From assembly GCA_951394045.1 (NCBI GenBank), contig OX595988.1, positions 3,177,352-3,241,351 of the forward strand: 64,000 nucleotides of DNA, in the 5' to 3' direction. Positions 10,246 through 20,287 of this stretch are shown piece after piece. Positions within the stretch are counted from its first letter, which is position 1; every line of letters begins with the position of its first letter. The position numbers and the translations under genes are program-made. Under the pieces are notes generated by a model. It ran no database searches, was not told the DNA's origin, and worked only from the letters and a program-made list of their open reading frames with translations. Source of the stretch: Nitzschia sp. DOCU1 (lineage: Eukaryota; Bacillariophyta; Bacillariophyceae; Bacillariales; Bacillariaceae).

Positions 10246-10854
10246 ATGTTTCGCCTATTCACTACAGTCGCATCCTTGACCACACCCATGGCCATGGCGG
10301 CAGCGCGTCGCCCACCCTTTGCGTCCACGTCGGCAACGACGTTCCTGGCTCTGCGAGGAGGATCCACGAGTAGCGGTGGCGGCGTTCAACAATACGAAAC
10401 TTTGGATCAGCCCGCTCCTGGTTCTCCCTTTCACTACGCTTTTCCCGTTCATGATCTGGAGCTGGCCAAAGATTTCTACGGCAACGTTTTGGGCTGTGCC
10501 GAAGGACGATCGTCGGAAAAGTGGCAAGACTACTCGTTGAACGGTCATCAAATCGTCTGCCACTGGGCTGGCAATGACTATCGGTGCCAAGATTACTACA
10601 ACCCAGTGGACGGAGATGAAGTTCCGGTACCACATGCTGGATTGGCATTGACCGTCGAAGAATTTCATGCCTTGGCGGCGAGGCTTAGAGAACATGGAGT
10701 GCAATTCATAATAGAACCCCACTTGCGATTTGAAGGACAACCAGGGGAGCAATACACAATGTTCTTCAAGGATCCGTCTGGTAACAATCTGGAGTTCAAG
10801 GCCATGACCAAGGCAGAAAATCTATTTGCCAAGTACAACGTAGCTAACAAATGA
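10246..10854 (+). CDS. VOC superfamily (glyoxalase/extradiol dioxygenase-like) protein
   Basis: A 202-residue protein with a VOC half-domain beginning FHYAFPVHDLELAKDFYGNVLG at about residue 62 and closing with MFFKDPSGNNLEFKA. This is the usual layout, with the metal-ligand Glu in N-L-E-F and the Asp-Pro-x-Gly-N turn. Two further His residues (H of FHYAF and of VPHAGLAL) are candidate metal ligands. VOC proteins include glyoxalase I, dioxygenases and antibiotic-binding proteins, so no substrate can be named. The 50 residues before the domain are Ala/Arg/Ser-rich and start MFRLFTTVASL, resembling an organelle presequence. The ATG at 10246 is preferred over an in-frame ATG 69 bp upstream because it begins that presequence. 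Confidence 0.8.
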   Translation: MFRLFTTVASLTTPMAMAAARRPPFASTSATTFLALRGGSTSSGGGVQQYETLDQPAPGSPFHYAFPVHDLELAKDFYGNVLGCAEGRSSEKWQDYSLNGHQIVCHWAGNDYRCQDYYNPVDGDEVPVPHAGLALTVEEFHALAARLREHGVQFIIEPHLRFEGQPGEQYTMFFKDPSGNNLEFKAMTKAENLFAKYNVANK

Positions 10855-10970
10855 AAATAGTTCTCCAAGGAATACAAAGGTAGCGACCTACCGAAACGTT
10901 GAGCAATTCTACAGTCGAAGCGATCCTTATAATACACACGTCATTATCTTTGCTAGTGGTAGAATATTGC

Positions 10971-13900
10971 TCAGTCGGACTTTTGCACCATCTCCAGAGT
11001 GGCTGCAGGAGCTGTGCGCTCGGAGCTGCCATTTGCCAGAGGAGGACTTAACTGGGCCGCTTTTTCCTCCAACAGCACGTTCAGTTGGGTACGATACATT
11101 TCCCGAACATCGGCGATATCTTCGCGAAGTCCTTGAATCTCCAATTCCTTTTCCCGATTATCTTGGGTGAGCTCCTTGACCTTGGCCTCAAACAGCGGCA
11201 GCTTCTCCTTGGCCGTTCGTGATTCGCCAAGCTCTTCCACTAACGATTCTCGCACTCGCTCGGATTCTCGTAGGTTATTTCGCAAAGCCTCCAATTCAAT
11301 CTTGGCCGCTTTGAGTCTGGACGTGAGTTGCTCCAAGGCCGCGAAGCTAGTCATTCCACCACTATTGCTTCGGGGAGCGGACAAGTCGCCACGGTCCATA
11401 GGATGGGGCTGGCCCAAACTTTCCTCGTCGTCATCGTCATCCGTATCGCTCTCAAACCCAAGTGCACCAGCCAGAATTTCTGCTTGACCTTCAGCTTGGC
11501 GTAACTTTTTGGGCTTGGCTTCGCGGCGGATAGCTTCTGGTGCCTGGGGAGCGGCCACAATCATACCTGCATTTTCCAGCAATTGCTGCACTTGCTTTTC
11601 GAGTTGACTACGTTTTTCGTTCTCCACTCGAAGTTCGTTTTCAAGCTTATCGATTTGACCACGATATCGCTCCTCGCTGTCCACCACTGTTTGCGTCATT
11701 TCGCTACGCACTCGCATGACACCTTCATTGGCAAGGCGCTCCACCTTGACGTACTCTTCCTCCCGCTTTTGCGCCTGAGCTTCCATCTCCTCTAATTGAG
11801 CTTCCAATTTGGTAATCTTGGCTGTTTGTTCTTCAATGACTCGTTTGGCTTGTTTCAACTCCTGCTCCTGTTCAATCATGGATCGTTCTAGCCGGGCACA
11901 CTTGGTTTTAAATTCGGATCGTTCCTTGGACATGTTTTCGTTCTGAATGACAGTTTCTTCTAGTTCGGAACGAAGTCGGTTCTCCAGTTCGGCCCAGTTT
12001 GCTGCCCGTGCTCGATTCTGGCGTTCCGTGCTTTCCAGTTGACGCAATAAGGGTGCCGTACTCGACTGAACATCCATGGATAGCGCTGCAAAGTACAAGA
12101 GGATAAAATGTCAGTTCCCGACGAGAACCAATCCATGAGAAAGCACATACTTCCCCAATGCTACGTACCATCCGCTCGTCGTACTGCATCTTGCCAACGC
12201 TTGCGTAATTCCGATACTTCATGCCGCAGAGCATCTTCACGCACACCTGCTTCTCGCTCGGTTGTTCGCAACTTGGTTTCAAGATCATTGATAATATCAT
12301 GATGCTCTCGCCGCAGTGTCTTCTTTTCTTGCTGTGCCGCTTGTTCAGCTTCCTTGCGCGTCCGCTTCAATTCTTCTTGCAACTCTTTTCCTTCTGCCGT
12401 CAATTCCTTGATTTGCTGTTGCAAGGAAAGAATCGTAGCAGCCTTCATTTCCGCATCCGACCTTGCCGATAACAAATCTTGTTCCAACTTGCCCGCTTGG
12501 GATTCTCCTTTGCGTGCCGCAGACAAAAATTCCTTGGTCATTTTGAGGTCAGACTCTAATTTGGCAATCTTTTCCAACGCTTTGGTTTTCGCCTCTTGTT
12601 CTGTCTCTAGTCGTTCTGACAAATCCCGGCATTCCAATTTGGCGGCTCGCACGGCTTGTTCCATGGCACTTTGTTTGTGCGCCAACTTTTCTCCTTCTTC
12701 TCGTAGGGCTTGAATCAGTTGGGCTTGTGAGGCCGAATCAGAGGTCGTGGCCGATTGCAACTCTTGCACCCTAGCTTCGGCAGCTTCACAACGCTCCTTG
12801 GCACGGAGTATTCGTTTTTTGGCTTCCTCCTTGGTATCTGCCAGTTTTTGTTTGAGTTCACGTTCTTGTTGCTCCATGAGCTCTTGTAATTGAGTCATCT
12901 GCATCGACTTGCTACTCAATTGCTCCTCTCGGAGTCGTAATTGCTGGACTAGCTGTTGATATCGCGGATCGTCCTCGATATTTGCAAACGTTGTTGTGGA
13001 AGGTGCTGACGTAGTTGGAACAGGAGTCTCGGGAACAGGTTCTTTCTGTGACTCGACTGGTAGCATGATGAACTCGTCTTTGTTCATTTCGGCGGCGGTT
13101 GTAGGTTCTAGGGCTGAAGCTGGCGTCGCTGCTGGCACGTCGACATAACTACTGGTCGTTGTTGTTGTAGAAGGGACGACTTCTTCCTGGGCAACAGCAG
13201 GCTCGTCCTCAACGACTGCTGTAGGTTCTGTTGGCGTTGTTGGCGTCGCCGGTGAACCTACTGGGATATCCTTTGCATCGTCCTCATCGATATCCAACTC
13301 CAAGGCATCCCCATCCTCCTCTGCCCATGCACCATTTGCACTTTCTTCCTGCATTGATGGTGGTTCCTCTGATTTCGACTGGGAGGATGACATTGCAACA
13401 GCAGCAGCAGCACCTCCTCCTCCAAAGGAAGAAAGCAACGAAGACACGGGAGCCAATGGATTAGGAATAGAATGGGTAGGTTTCCCATCGTCCCCTCGTA
13501 AATGAACCAGTGACTCGGCTTTGTGTGCCAAGGATTCTGCTTTGTGTGCCAAGGATTCTGCCTTGTGTGCAAAGGTACTAAATACGTTGGAAGCAACAAA
13601 CGCAGCAGCAGGATTATTTCTCAATGGCGACATTGGTGGTTTGGGGGGCGATGCTGGGGATGTGCTGGACATTGACTTATTGGGTGATGGAGGAGGTGGG
13701 GAGGCGGCCATAGCTGGCGCTGCCAGTGGACTGGTAGGTGTTGTAGCAAGTTGGACAGCAGGTGGTTCTTCTTCTGATTTCAATGGAGTCGTATCCGTAA
13801 CATTGGCTACATCGTCCATTTCAATTTCGTCCAAGCCACCATCATTTGTTTCTGTCAAATCCAAATCCTCATCACCTGCATCCCAACCACTCGTAGTAGT

Positions 13901-14329
13901 AGGAGCAGCGACGTCTTCTTCTTCTTCCACTGGTTCAGCAGGTGGAGGAGCAGCAAAACTAGCCGCCATTGGTGATGATGAGGCTTTGGTTTCGACGACT
14001 GACATGGACGGTGGAGGTGGTGATACGATAGGAGCTGGTTCAGGAATGCTTGTTTCCTTGACTGGTTCCGCAGAGGCAGCAATCTTTTCTTGTGCGTCAT
14101 CTTCATCGTCAAAATCAAAATCATCATTCCACGCATCACCACCCCCACCTTCGGTTGCTGAATGTTCTGGAATGGCAGTGGCCGATAATAGCGTCGACGA
14201 CGCCTGTACACTGCTGGCACTGGAAGCAGTGGTAGCGGACGGGTCGCCGTCCAGCCCCACAGATTCATTGAGTTGCTTATCCAAATTGGCCGCAAGGGCC
14301 GTAGCCTTGTCCATCCAATTGCCCCACAT
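10971..14329 (-). CDS. TMF1/ARA160-like golgin (Golgi coiled-coil tether)
   Basis: Two exons on the minus strand, 14329-12169 and 12085-10971, joined across an 83-bp GT-AG intron in phase 1 to give 1091 residues. The N-terminus M-W-G-N-W-x-D-K-A-x-x-L-A-x-N-L-D-K is followed by about 350 residues of acidic, Pro/Ser/Thr-rich disordered sequence with clusters such as DDFDFDDEDD. The second half is continuous coiled coil. The last ~110 residues (E-A-L-R-N-N-L-R-E-S-E-R-V-R ... M-Y-R-T-Q-L-N-V-L-L) match the C-terminal TMF TATA-binding/Rab6-binding region of the TMF1 family. Such golgins tether vesicles at the Golgi. An AHKAESL heptad is repeated three times near the middle. Upstream in-frame codons lack an ATG, so 14329 is taken as the start. 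Confidence 0.8.
13511..13575. repeat. 21-bp in-frame tandem repeat inside the golgin gene
   Basis: Three near-identical 21-bp units encode consecutive AHKAESL heptads, in phase with the reading frame, so unit loss or gain would keep the protein in frame. Confidence 0.85.
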
Positions 14330-15110
14330 GATGATGATACTGTCCACAAATAATACTGCAATACCACAAGGGTCGCCAAGGCCTTGACCGCTGCTTTTGC
14401 TGGCCTCGATCAATCAATGAATAAAATCAACGGATGCGTTTACTTGTCCCCCCCCCCTCTATGTATCCGCCCGTGAATAAAAAGAGGGATCCGTTCCCAA
14501 TACTCTCTTTACTTGCTCCAACTAAAAAGCTAGATAGCTAGTAGTCGATCGAGTAGATGATGCTGATGATTCAAATCAAGCAAGCAGACAATACACATGT
14601 CATGTCCATTGAGCATTGCCATCGGTCTACTACTACTCGTCGCCATGGTCGCGTGATGATGCAACTCTATCGTCCATGATGACCGTTTTTCGGGGGGCTA
14701 GGAAAGAGGGGGCACGAACGATCCCCAGGAATTTTCTATACTTGCATGATCGCTCCAAAAAGGGGTTCCCCCTTTAAGGGTCGGTGGAGTCGAATTTTTG
14801 GTTCGTCGTGCGTGCGCGGGGCGTTTGTGCCTCGTCTCTTTTTGCATCTTTTGCGTTTTTTTTACGAATGACAATGAGATGATTGATGGGAGAAGAGAGA
14901 TGGAGTTCCCTATGCGATTCATATGTATGCATCATCTCTCTATACAATTATTTCATTAAATTCTCATGAAGAAAAGAAACATCAAGTTCTCTTGGAAGAA
15001 TCAATCAAAGCGTTGAAATCATCGGCGTGCGTCCAAGTATGCAGAAACGACGCGTCGTCTTGGCTTCCAATCATCACGAGGCAGACCATAGATCCTTCTC
15101 CTCCCAGACG
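14330..15110. other. Intergenic, divergent promoter region
   Basis: This separates the oppositely directed golgin and kinase/phosphatase genes. It holds a C10 run at 14448-14457 and no supported gene. The open frame before 15111 has in-frame ATGs but no sign of coding use. Confidence 0.5.
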
Positions 15111-18100
15111 ATGAAACGACAATCACAAACAATAAGAAGAATATATTGGATCGTCGTATTTCTCTTGTTCACTGCTCTTGTGACGGGAAATGAAAATCTC
15201 AGTGAAGAAGATGATGACACCGATGAAACAGGAAATGAAAGCGGGGCCAAGCAAAAACACAGTCGGTCTTTATCAGCAGACAATGTAAACGAAGATACCA
15301 GTCTGGTGCCTGGATATCATCATCGTCATCCATATCAAGAGCCATACAATACGAATCCACGAGGCCCATTGGCGGGTATTTTGAGTTCCTTTCATCATTC
15401 CATTCATAAAGCCAAGGATATGATTCTACCCACCTATAACAAAGAACGACGGCATCCAGATTCTGCTGCTGTCGTTGTTGGGCAGGCATTGGATTTGCAC
15501 ATTTCGTCATCTCACCACCACCAAGTGGATGACATGACGGCTCGGACTACTACTACTTCAAGTACTACCACTTCAACTCATCAGGAACAAGAACGAAGTA
15601 GTGATTTTGATCGAATGGCGATACGTCGTCTCAGTCATCGACATGCCTTTTTGGCACAATCTCTACTACTAGACAACAACAAGGCAGCATCTCCTCCACA
15701 AACCATTATTCATCCTCGCATGGCACATGCTTGTTGTTGTCATGACGAAAATGGTCGCTTTGGATTAACCAGAAATGATGACAATGACGACGGCGATGAG
15801 TCGAATTATGATTTCCATTACTTTTTGGGGCAAGAGTATCAGGAACGTCAGCAGGGGGGTGAATTTATACATTCCTTTGCTGGAATGAGGCTACATGTCT
15901 TTCAACAACAACAACAACAACAATGTCGGAATGACAAACAAGAACCTCAACATCAAGACTCGTCATTGTTACCGCCACCCAATCTTCCATTGGCTTCGGG
16001 CGACAGTCCAACAACCGTTTCTCATGCAGACGAGTATTTCATTTTTGACATGGCCTACGAGTTGATGGAACCTATGCATTTGGAATTGGGCATTGTACCG
16101 CAACATTACTGGGATTATGCCTATACTCCAGTGTATTATTACAACAACCACAATAATCATTACGTTTTGGGTACTAATAGCAATGGTGGTGGGGTTGGTG
16201 GTGGTGGTGGACACGAGAAGGATGAGGATGATGACTCCAGAAGACTCCCGTCCAGGCAACGAGCACGACCCTTTCGAAAAGACGATCCAGGCAAGAAAAG
16301 TACTCGTTCCTCGGAAGAAACCTGTGTTGCGATTGAAGGAGCGCTACCGACAACGAGGCCTTCTGCAGACTTGGAAGATGATGCTGGTGCTGATGATACC
16401 ACCAGCAGCAGTACTAGTAGTACGTGTAATGCGATTCAACAAAGTGATCACCAGCAGCAACGTGATGATCGTGACTCTTGGTGGAAATGGTGGTTTCCAT
16501 TTTCGAATCCCTGGTGGAAAGATAGCAGCAGTGAATCGAAACAATCCGAGTACACCATGGGACGGACCGCATTTGCTGGTGGGTCTCATGGACAAGTTTG
16601 GAGGGGTCGACGAGTTTGTACTAGTCGTCAACGAAGACGTGCTCGAAGGATGACGGGCGAGTTCTTTGAAGAAGAACACGGCGGCGACAACGACGAAGAG
16701 GATTGCGACGAAGACAAGCCATTGATTTTGAAGCGCTTAAAAGTCGAACAAGGATATCGACTACTAGAAGCAGGATTGAGAGAAATTTATTTTGGACAAT
16801 GGATTGAACGGCTGGTGCATGAATCGGAACGAGATTTGTTTACCAAGTATGTGGATCATTTCTTTCGTGAGTTGCCACGATCTACATTTGGATCATCATC
16901 ATCCCGTTCTTCTTCTTCCAAGGATTTGGAGTTGTGGATAGTCTTTGAAGATGCGGGGCCTTCCTTGCGTAACTACTTGTATGCACCCGTGATGGCACCG
17001 GGTGGCTTTGTCATGTATCAGCATAGTCCATTGTGGGCGCAGCTACGAATGACCAATCGGGATATTTCCCAGTTTGGAAACGACGCCGACGCGGACGACG
17101 ATGATTTGGATTCGATTGAAATCTTGTCGACGCTAGACGAGGCTGACAATGCTAGCCGCAAGAACCACACCAAACAAGAACGGAACAAGTCCTCCTCGTC
17201 CGAGGGCGTTCCCAATATCGGAAGACAAATTCTTCGAAGTGTATTGAGACAAATTCTATCGGCCGCCGCCGTATTACACGAGAATGGAATTGTGCATCGT
17301 GATATCAAACCGTCGAATGTCATGTGCGTGTCGGACGTACCCCTGGACGATTTGTATGCCTTGGAACGCCTCCCGAATATTCAATGTCGGCTGGGAGACT
17401 TTTCGAGTGGATGGGATCAGTATACCAATGAGAACTTGTACACCAAAGGACCGAGTCCTGCCGAACAAACCGACGAGTACGCACCACCGGAATCCTACTT
17501 TGATCCGCAATGGGTTCCATTCGACGAGCGAAGACCCCAAAGCTACGATTCTTGGAGCATTGGCGTGTTGGCGTTGGAATTATTGTTAGGAACGCCCAAT
17601 GTATTTTCGGTTGATCAACGAACGACAGTCCTCTTGGAATCCAAGATGAAAAAAGAAGGGGCGTCTGATGAAGAGTTGCAACGAGCCCTATATCTTGCGG
17701 CACTTTCCCATTTCTGTATCTACGTCCCCAACTCTGCCAACAAACAGCAACAATCAAGTTGGCCCCACCGTCACGGCGATCCGCTCCACAAGGCGGCCAT
17801 GGCCAAAGATTCCTGCACACTTCAAGACTTTCATCGAGCTTTAAGAGCCAGGGATCCGCTTGGTATGGGGTTCGATTCATCGACTGATTTACTCCTACAT
17901 TTGATTTGGCAATTGGTGGCATGGGATCCGATGGAACGCATCACTGCAGCGGAAGCCTTGCAACATCCTTTCTTCCTCAGCCCCGACGGAACGAGACAAT
18001 CCCTCGAGTTGATTCCAGGCCGACATAATGCCTTGGAATCTCAAATGCTAGACCCGAGGCTGGATTTCTCCGTCGACGACAATGTTCACGAATTCATTTG

Positions 18101-19121
18101 TCCCAAATGTGGCCGAGTCTTTGCTGATTGGATATCTTGCAACCGACATGCTACAACGCGAAGGCATGCCAAGTTTTGCACCTACGACCGCACCAATCTA
18201 CCGACCTGCATCAATACTCATTCCATGCTCCCTGCCCACCCAACATCGGGATACTGTGATTTACAGGGTCGAAGACGTACAATTGAAGATTTTCATTCGA
18301 TTCATCTATACGCCGATATACAGTTCTACGGTATCTTCGATGGCCATACAGGCAATGTCGCGTCGAAGTATGCAGCATCAACCTTGTTTGACCGTTTGGT
18401 CCGGCACTTGCCCGGTCTCCATCAGGGGATTGATCACGATGAGCGTGATTGGAAGACAGTCGTCGAGAAGAACGTGTCGCAAGCGTTTCAAGAGACCCAT
18501 GAAGGCTTTCTCAAAGCACTTGCGCTAGCTCCCACCATGGATCAAAGCGGCACCACGGCCACCGCGCTTCTAGTTACGAAAGAAGTGGTCATATTATCTA
18601 GTCTCGGCGACTCTCGAGCCGTTCTAGCGTCCTCTGACGTCGATGGCAACCTTAATGCCATCCAAATGACAAATGATCACGTCGCATCAGATCCTACAGA
18701 ACGCGACCTAGTCCTTGCTCGTGGTGGAGCTGTCTTTTCTTCCTCTGGGGGACTCGAACGAGTTAATGGGACGCTTGCCATTACTAGATCCATTGGAGAC
18801 GCGGCCTTGGCCCCATTGTTGAGTCGGAAACCGCACGTGACGTCCATGAAAAGGGACGAGATCCAGGCGCTTTGTGGATCGCCACGAGACGACCTTCCCT
18901 GTTTTCTTGTATTGGCAAGTGATGGTCTCTGGGACGTGATGACCAACCAAGAAGCCGTGGATATGGTGGCCGAAGTTGTCGCCACCTACGATTCAACGGA
19001 TAGAGTGAGTTGGAACAATGGCGGAGCCTTTCAGGAAGCCGCAGAAGTTTTGGCGGTGGATGCCTACGTCCGGGGGAGCACGGACAACATTGGAGTATGT
19101 ATTGTCGCGATTGCAGACTGA
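15111..19121 (+). CDS. Secretory-tagged protein kinase / C2H2 finger / PP2C phosphatase fusion
   Basis: A 1336-residue single-exon protein. The N-terminal MKRQSQTIRR is followed by a hydrophobic helix (IYWIVVFLLFTALVTG), a signal peptide or anchor; residues 40-480 are low-complexity, rich in His, Gln, Asp and Ser. The kinase domain starts with a Gly loop G-G-S-H-G-Q-V-W (about 490), a candidate VAIK lysine in L-I-L-K-R-L, catalytic HRDIKPSN (about 729), G-D-F-S in place of D-F-G (about 763), and Y-A-P-P-E for A-P-E. A C-x2-C-x12-H-x5-H zinc finger follows at about 997-1020. The PP2C domain (about 1045-1336) shows R-R-R-T-I-E-D, GIFDGHTG, L-G-D-S-R-A-V, T-R-S-I-G-D and ASDGLWDV, so the metal-binding Asp residues look intact. 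Plants have a kinase-PP2C fusion; the finger and the secretory leader are differences. A start 72 bp upstream is possible but would bury the leader. Confidence 0.85.
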   Translation: MKRQSQTIRRIYWIVVFLLFTALVTGNENLSEEDDDTDETGNESGAKQKHSRSLSADNVNEDTSLVPGYHHRHPYQEPYNTNPRGPLAGILSSFHHSIHKAKDMILPTYNKERRHPDSAAVVVGQALDLHISSSHHHQVDDMTARTTTTSSTTTSTHQEQERSSDFDRMAIRRLSHRHAFLAQSLLLDNNKAASPPQTIIHPRMAHACCCHDENGRFGLTRNDDNDDGDESNYDFHYFLGQEYQERQQGGEFIHSFAGMRLHVFQQQQQQQCRNDKQEPQHQDSSLLPPPNLPLASGDSPTTVSHADEYFIFDMAYELMEPMHLELGIVPQHYWDYAYTPVYYYNNHNNHYVLGTNSNGGGVGGGGGHEKDEDDDSRRLPSRQRARPFRKDDPGKKSTRSSEETCVAIEGALPTTRPSADLEDDAGADDTTSSSTSSTCNAIQQSDHQQQRDDRDSWWKWWFPFSNPWWKDSSSESKQSEYTMGRTAFAGGSHGQVWRGRRVCTSRQRRRARRMTGEFFEEEHGGDNDEEDCDEDKPLILKRLKVEQGYRLLEAGLREIYFGQWIERLVHESERDLFTKYVDHFFRELPRSTFGSSSSRSSSSKDLELWIVFEDAGPSLRNYLYAPVMAPGGFVMYQHSPLWAQLRMTNRDISQFGNDADADDDDLDSIEILSTLDEADNASRKNHTKQERNKSSSSEGVPNIGRQILRSVLRQILSAAAVLHENGIVHRDIKPSNVMCVSDVPLDDLYALERLPNIQCRLGDFSSGWDQYTNENLYTKGPSPAEQTDEYAPPESYFDPQWVPFDERRPQSYDSWSIGVLALELLLGTPNVFSVDQRTTVLLESKMKKEGASDEELQRALYLAALSHFCIYVPNSANKQQQSSWPHRHGDPLHKAAMAKDSCTLQDFHRALRARDPLGMGFDSSTDLLLHLIWQLVAWDPMERITAAEALQHPFFLSPDGTRQSLELIPGRHNALESQMLDPRLDFSVDDNVHEFICPKCGRVFADWISCNRHATTRRHAKFCTYDRTNLPTCINTHSMLPAHPTSGYCDLQGRRRTIEDFHSIHLYADIQFYGIFDGHTGNVASKYAASTLFDRLVRHLPGLHQGIDHDERDWKTVVEKNVSQAFQETHEGFLKALALAPTMDQSGTTATALLVTKEVVILSSLGDSRAVLASSDVDGNLNAIQMTNDHVASDPTERDLVLARGGAVFSSSGGLERVNGTLAITRSIGDAALAPLLSRKPHVTSMKRDEIQALCGSPRDDLPCFLVLASDGLWDVMTNQEAVDMVAEVVATYDSTDRVSWNNGGAFQEAAEVLAVDAYVRGSTDNIGVCIVAIAD

Positions 19122-19148
19122 AAATCCAGCATGGGGACCTATGTATAA

Positions 19149-19847
19149 TTAACAAGCAAGAACAGTGACCTCAAAGAATAAAATGGCACCCTTGCCACCG
19201 CCAATATTCTGCATACCATATCCAGCTTGAGGGGGCACAATGATATGGCGTTTTCCTCCTTGCCGCATCCCCTGAACGCCAATATCCCATCCGTCAATGA
19301 CTTCACCGCGCCCTAAACGGAATCCAAAGTCATGCGACGCGTCCAAAATCTTTCCATATCGATTCTTCGCGCGAAGGGTATAGGAAACTCGAACCTTTTT
19401 GCGATCGACGACCATTGGTCCCTTGCCCACAACCATATCTTGGTACTGAACGCCTTTTCGAAGCGTAATAAAGGAGTTGCTAGTGTTTTCAACTTTGCCG
19501 CTCGCCATTTTTACTTGCTTCTCCTTGGCCTTGTGACTGGCCGCCTCTGCTTGTTTCGCCGTCTGAGCTTCAACTTGCTTGGCCCTCTCAGCCTTCTTCT
19601 CCTTTTGGCGTTGTTTACGATCTTGCTTTTTTCTACGCAGAGCCTCTATTTTCTCTTGCTCACTATCGACTTTGGGTTTCTTGGGCTCTTTTTCTTCCGC
19701 CTTATTATCGGCCACTTTTGTGACATTTCCGTCGTCGGCGTCGACATTCCCTTCCGGGTCGATCGGTTCTGAACTTGCCCGTCGATTGGCATACGATTCT
19801 TCCAAATCAAAATCGCCGTCGTCTCGGCGTCGCTTTCGGCGGCCCAT
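19149..19847 (-). CDS. FKBP-type peptidyl-prolyl cis-trans isomerase, nuclear type
   Basis: A 232-residue protein. The first ~120 residues are charged: a basic MGRRKRRRDD start fit for nuclear import, then a Lys/Glu/Ala helix-forming stretch with repeated K-Q-x-E-A. The C-terminal FKBP domain (about 128-232) runs G-V-Q-Y-Q-D-M-V-V-G-K-G, V-S-Y-T-L-R-A, F-G-F-R-L-G-R-G-E-V-I-D-G-W-D-I-G-V-Q-G-M-R-x-G-G-K-R and ends GAILFFEVTVL, the normal fold pattern with the catalytic-pocket Trp and Phe conserved. Proteins of this layout (Fpr3/Fpr4/FKBP46 type) act on proline bonds in the nucleus or nucleolus. It is convergent with the kinase/phosphatase gene; only 27 bp separate the stops, so the 3' UTRs must overlap. 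Confidence 0.9.
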   Translation of the reverse strand: MGRRKRRRDDGDFDLEESYANRRASSEPIDPEGNVDADDGNVTKVADNKAEEKEPKKPKVDSEQEKIEALRRKKQDRKQRQKEKKAERAKQVEAQTAKQAEAASHKAKEKQVKMASGKVENTSNSFITLRKGVQYQDMVVGKGPMVVDRKKVRVSYTLRAKNRYGKILDASHDFGFRLGRGEVIDGWDIGVQGMRQGGKRHIIVPPQAGYGMQNIGGGKGAILFFEVTVLAC

Positions 19848-20287
19848 TCTTTTTATCGTGTCCTCGCTGGTCTATTGGGAAGAGGACTTGTCCTTCCTGA
19901 AAAAACGACCATCGTTGCATCTCTCCTATCATACCATCCGCATCATGTACCCAGGTAAAATAGCTACCTGGTAAAGTATTGAGCGCGTTAAAAATGTACA
20001 GGATGCACTTCATGCGTGCCGTCGGATTCGCCGACTAATAAGACTAGCGTGTGGCGGTCCGAATGCAGAGCAGACGTGATGACGTAATCAGGGGCTTATT
20101 ACTTTTCGTCCTCCGAGACACCATAAAACCACTGACCTGTACTGACGTGTTTTTTGTCAGGCTGCCGAATGTAAGATCCTTTCATCGATCTCAACAGATA
20201 GAGATCTCATTCCTTTTCGAAGTCACGGCTCGGCGATGGTGCCTTGAGAACTGATCTGGGTTGTTCCAAATCCTTTACTAAGTGACC
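19848..20287. other. Intergenic, promoter of family member A
   Basis: The 5' end of the duplicated unit lies near 20025. TGACGT CRE-like sequences occur at 20080-20085 and 20143-20148, and a palindromic element shared with members B and C at 20103-20119. Confidence 0.5.
20103..20119. promoter_or_regulatory. Palindromic upstream element, member A
   Basis: TTTTCG-TCCTC-CGAGAC, 169 bp before the ATG. The same 6-5-6 arrangement stands before members B and C. A binding-site role is inference. Confidence 0.4.

Noticed and set aside
13521..14387. A 288-codon plus-strand open frame antisense to the golgin gene
   Set aside because: It mirrors the acidic Ser/Pro-rich coding strand and has low-complexity Ser/Ala/Gly content; the golgin frame has the known family features.
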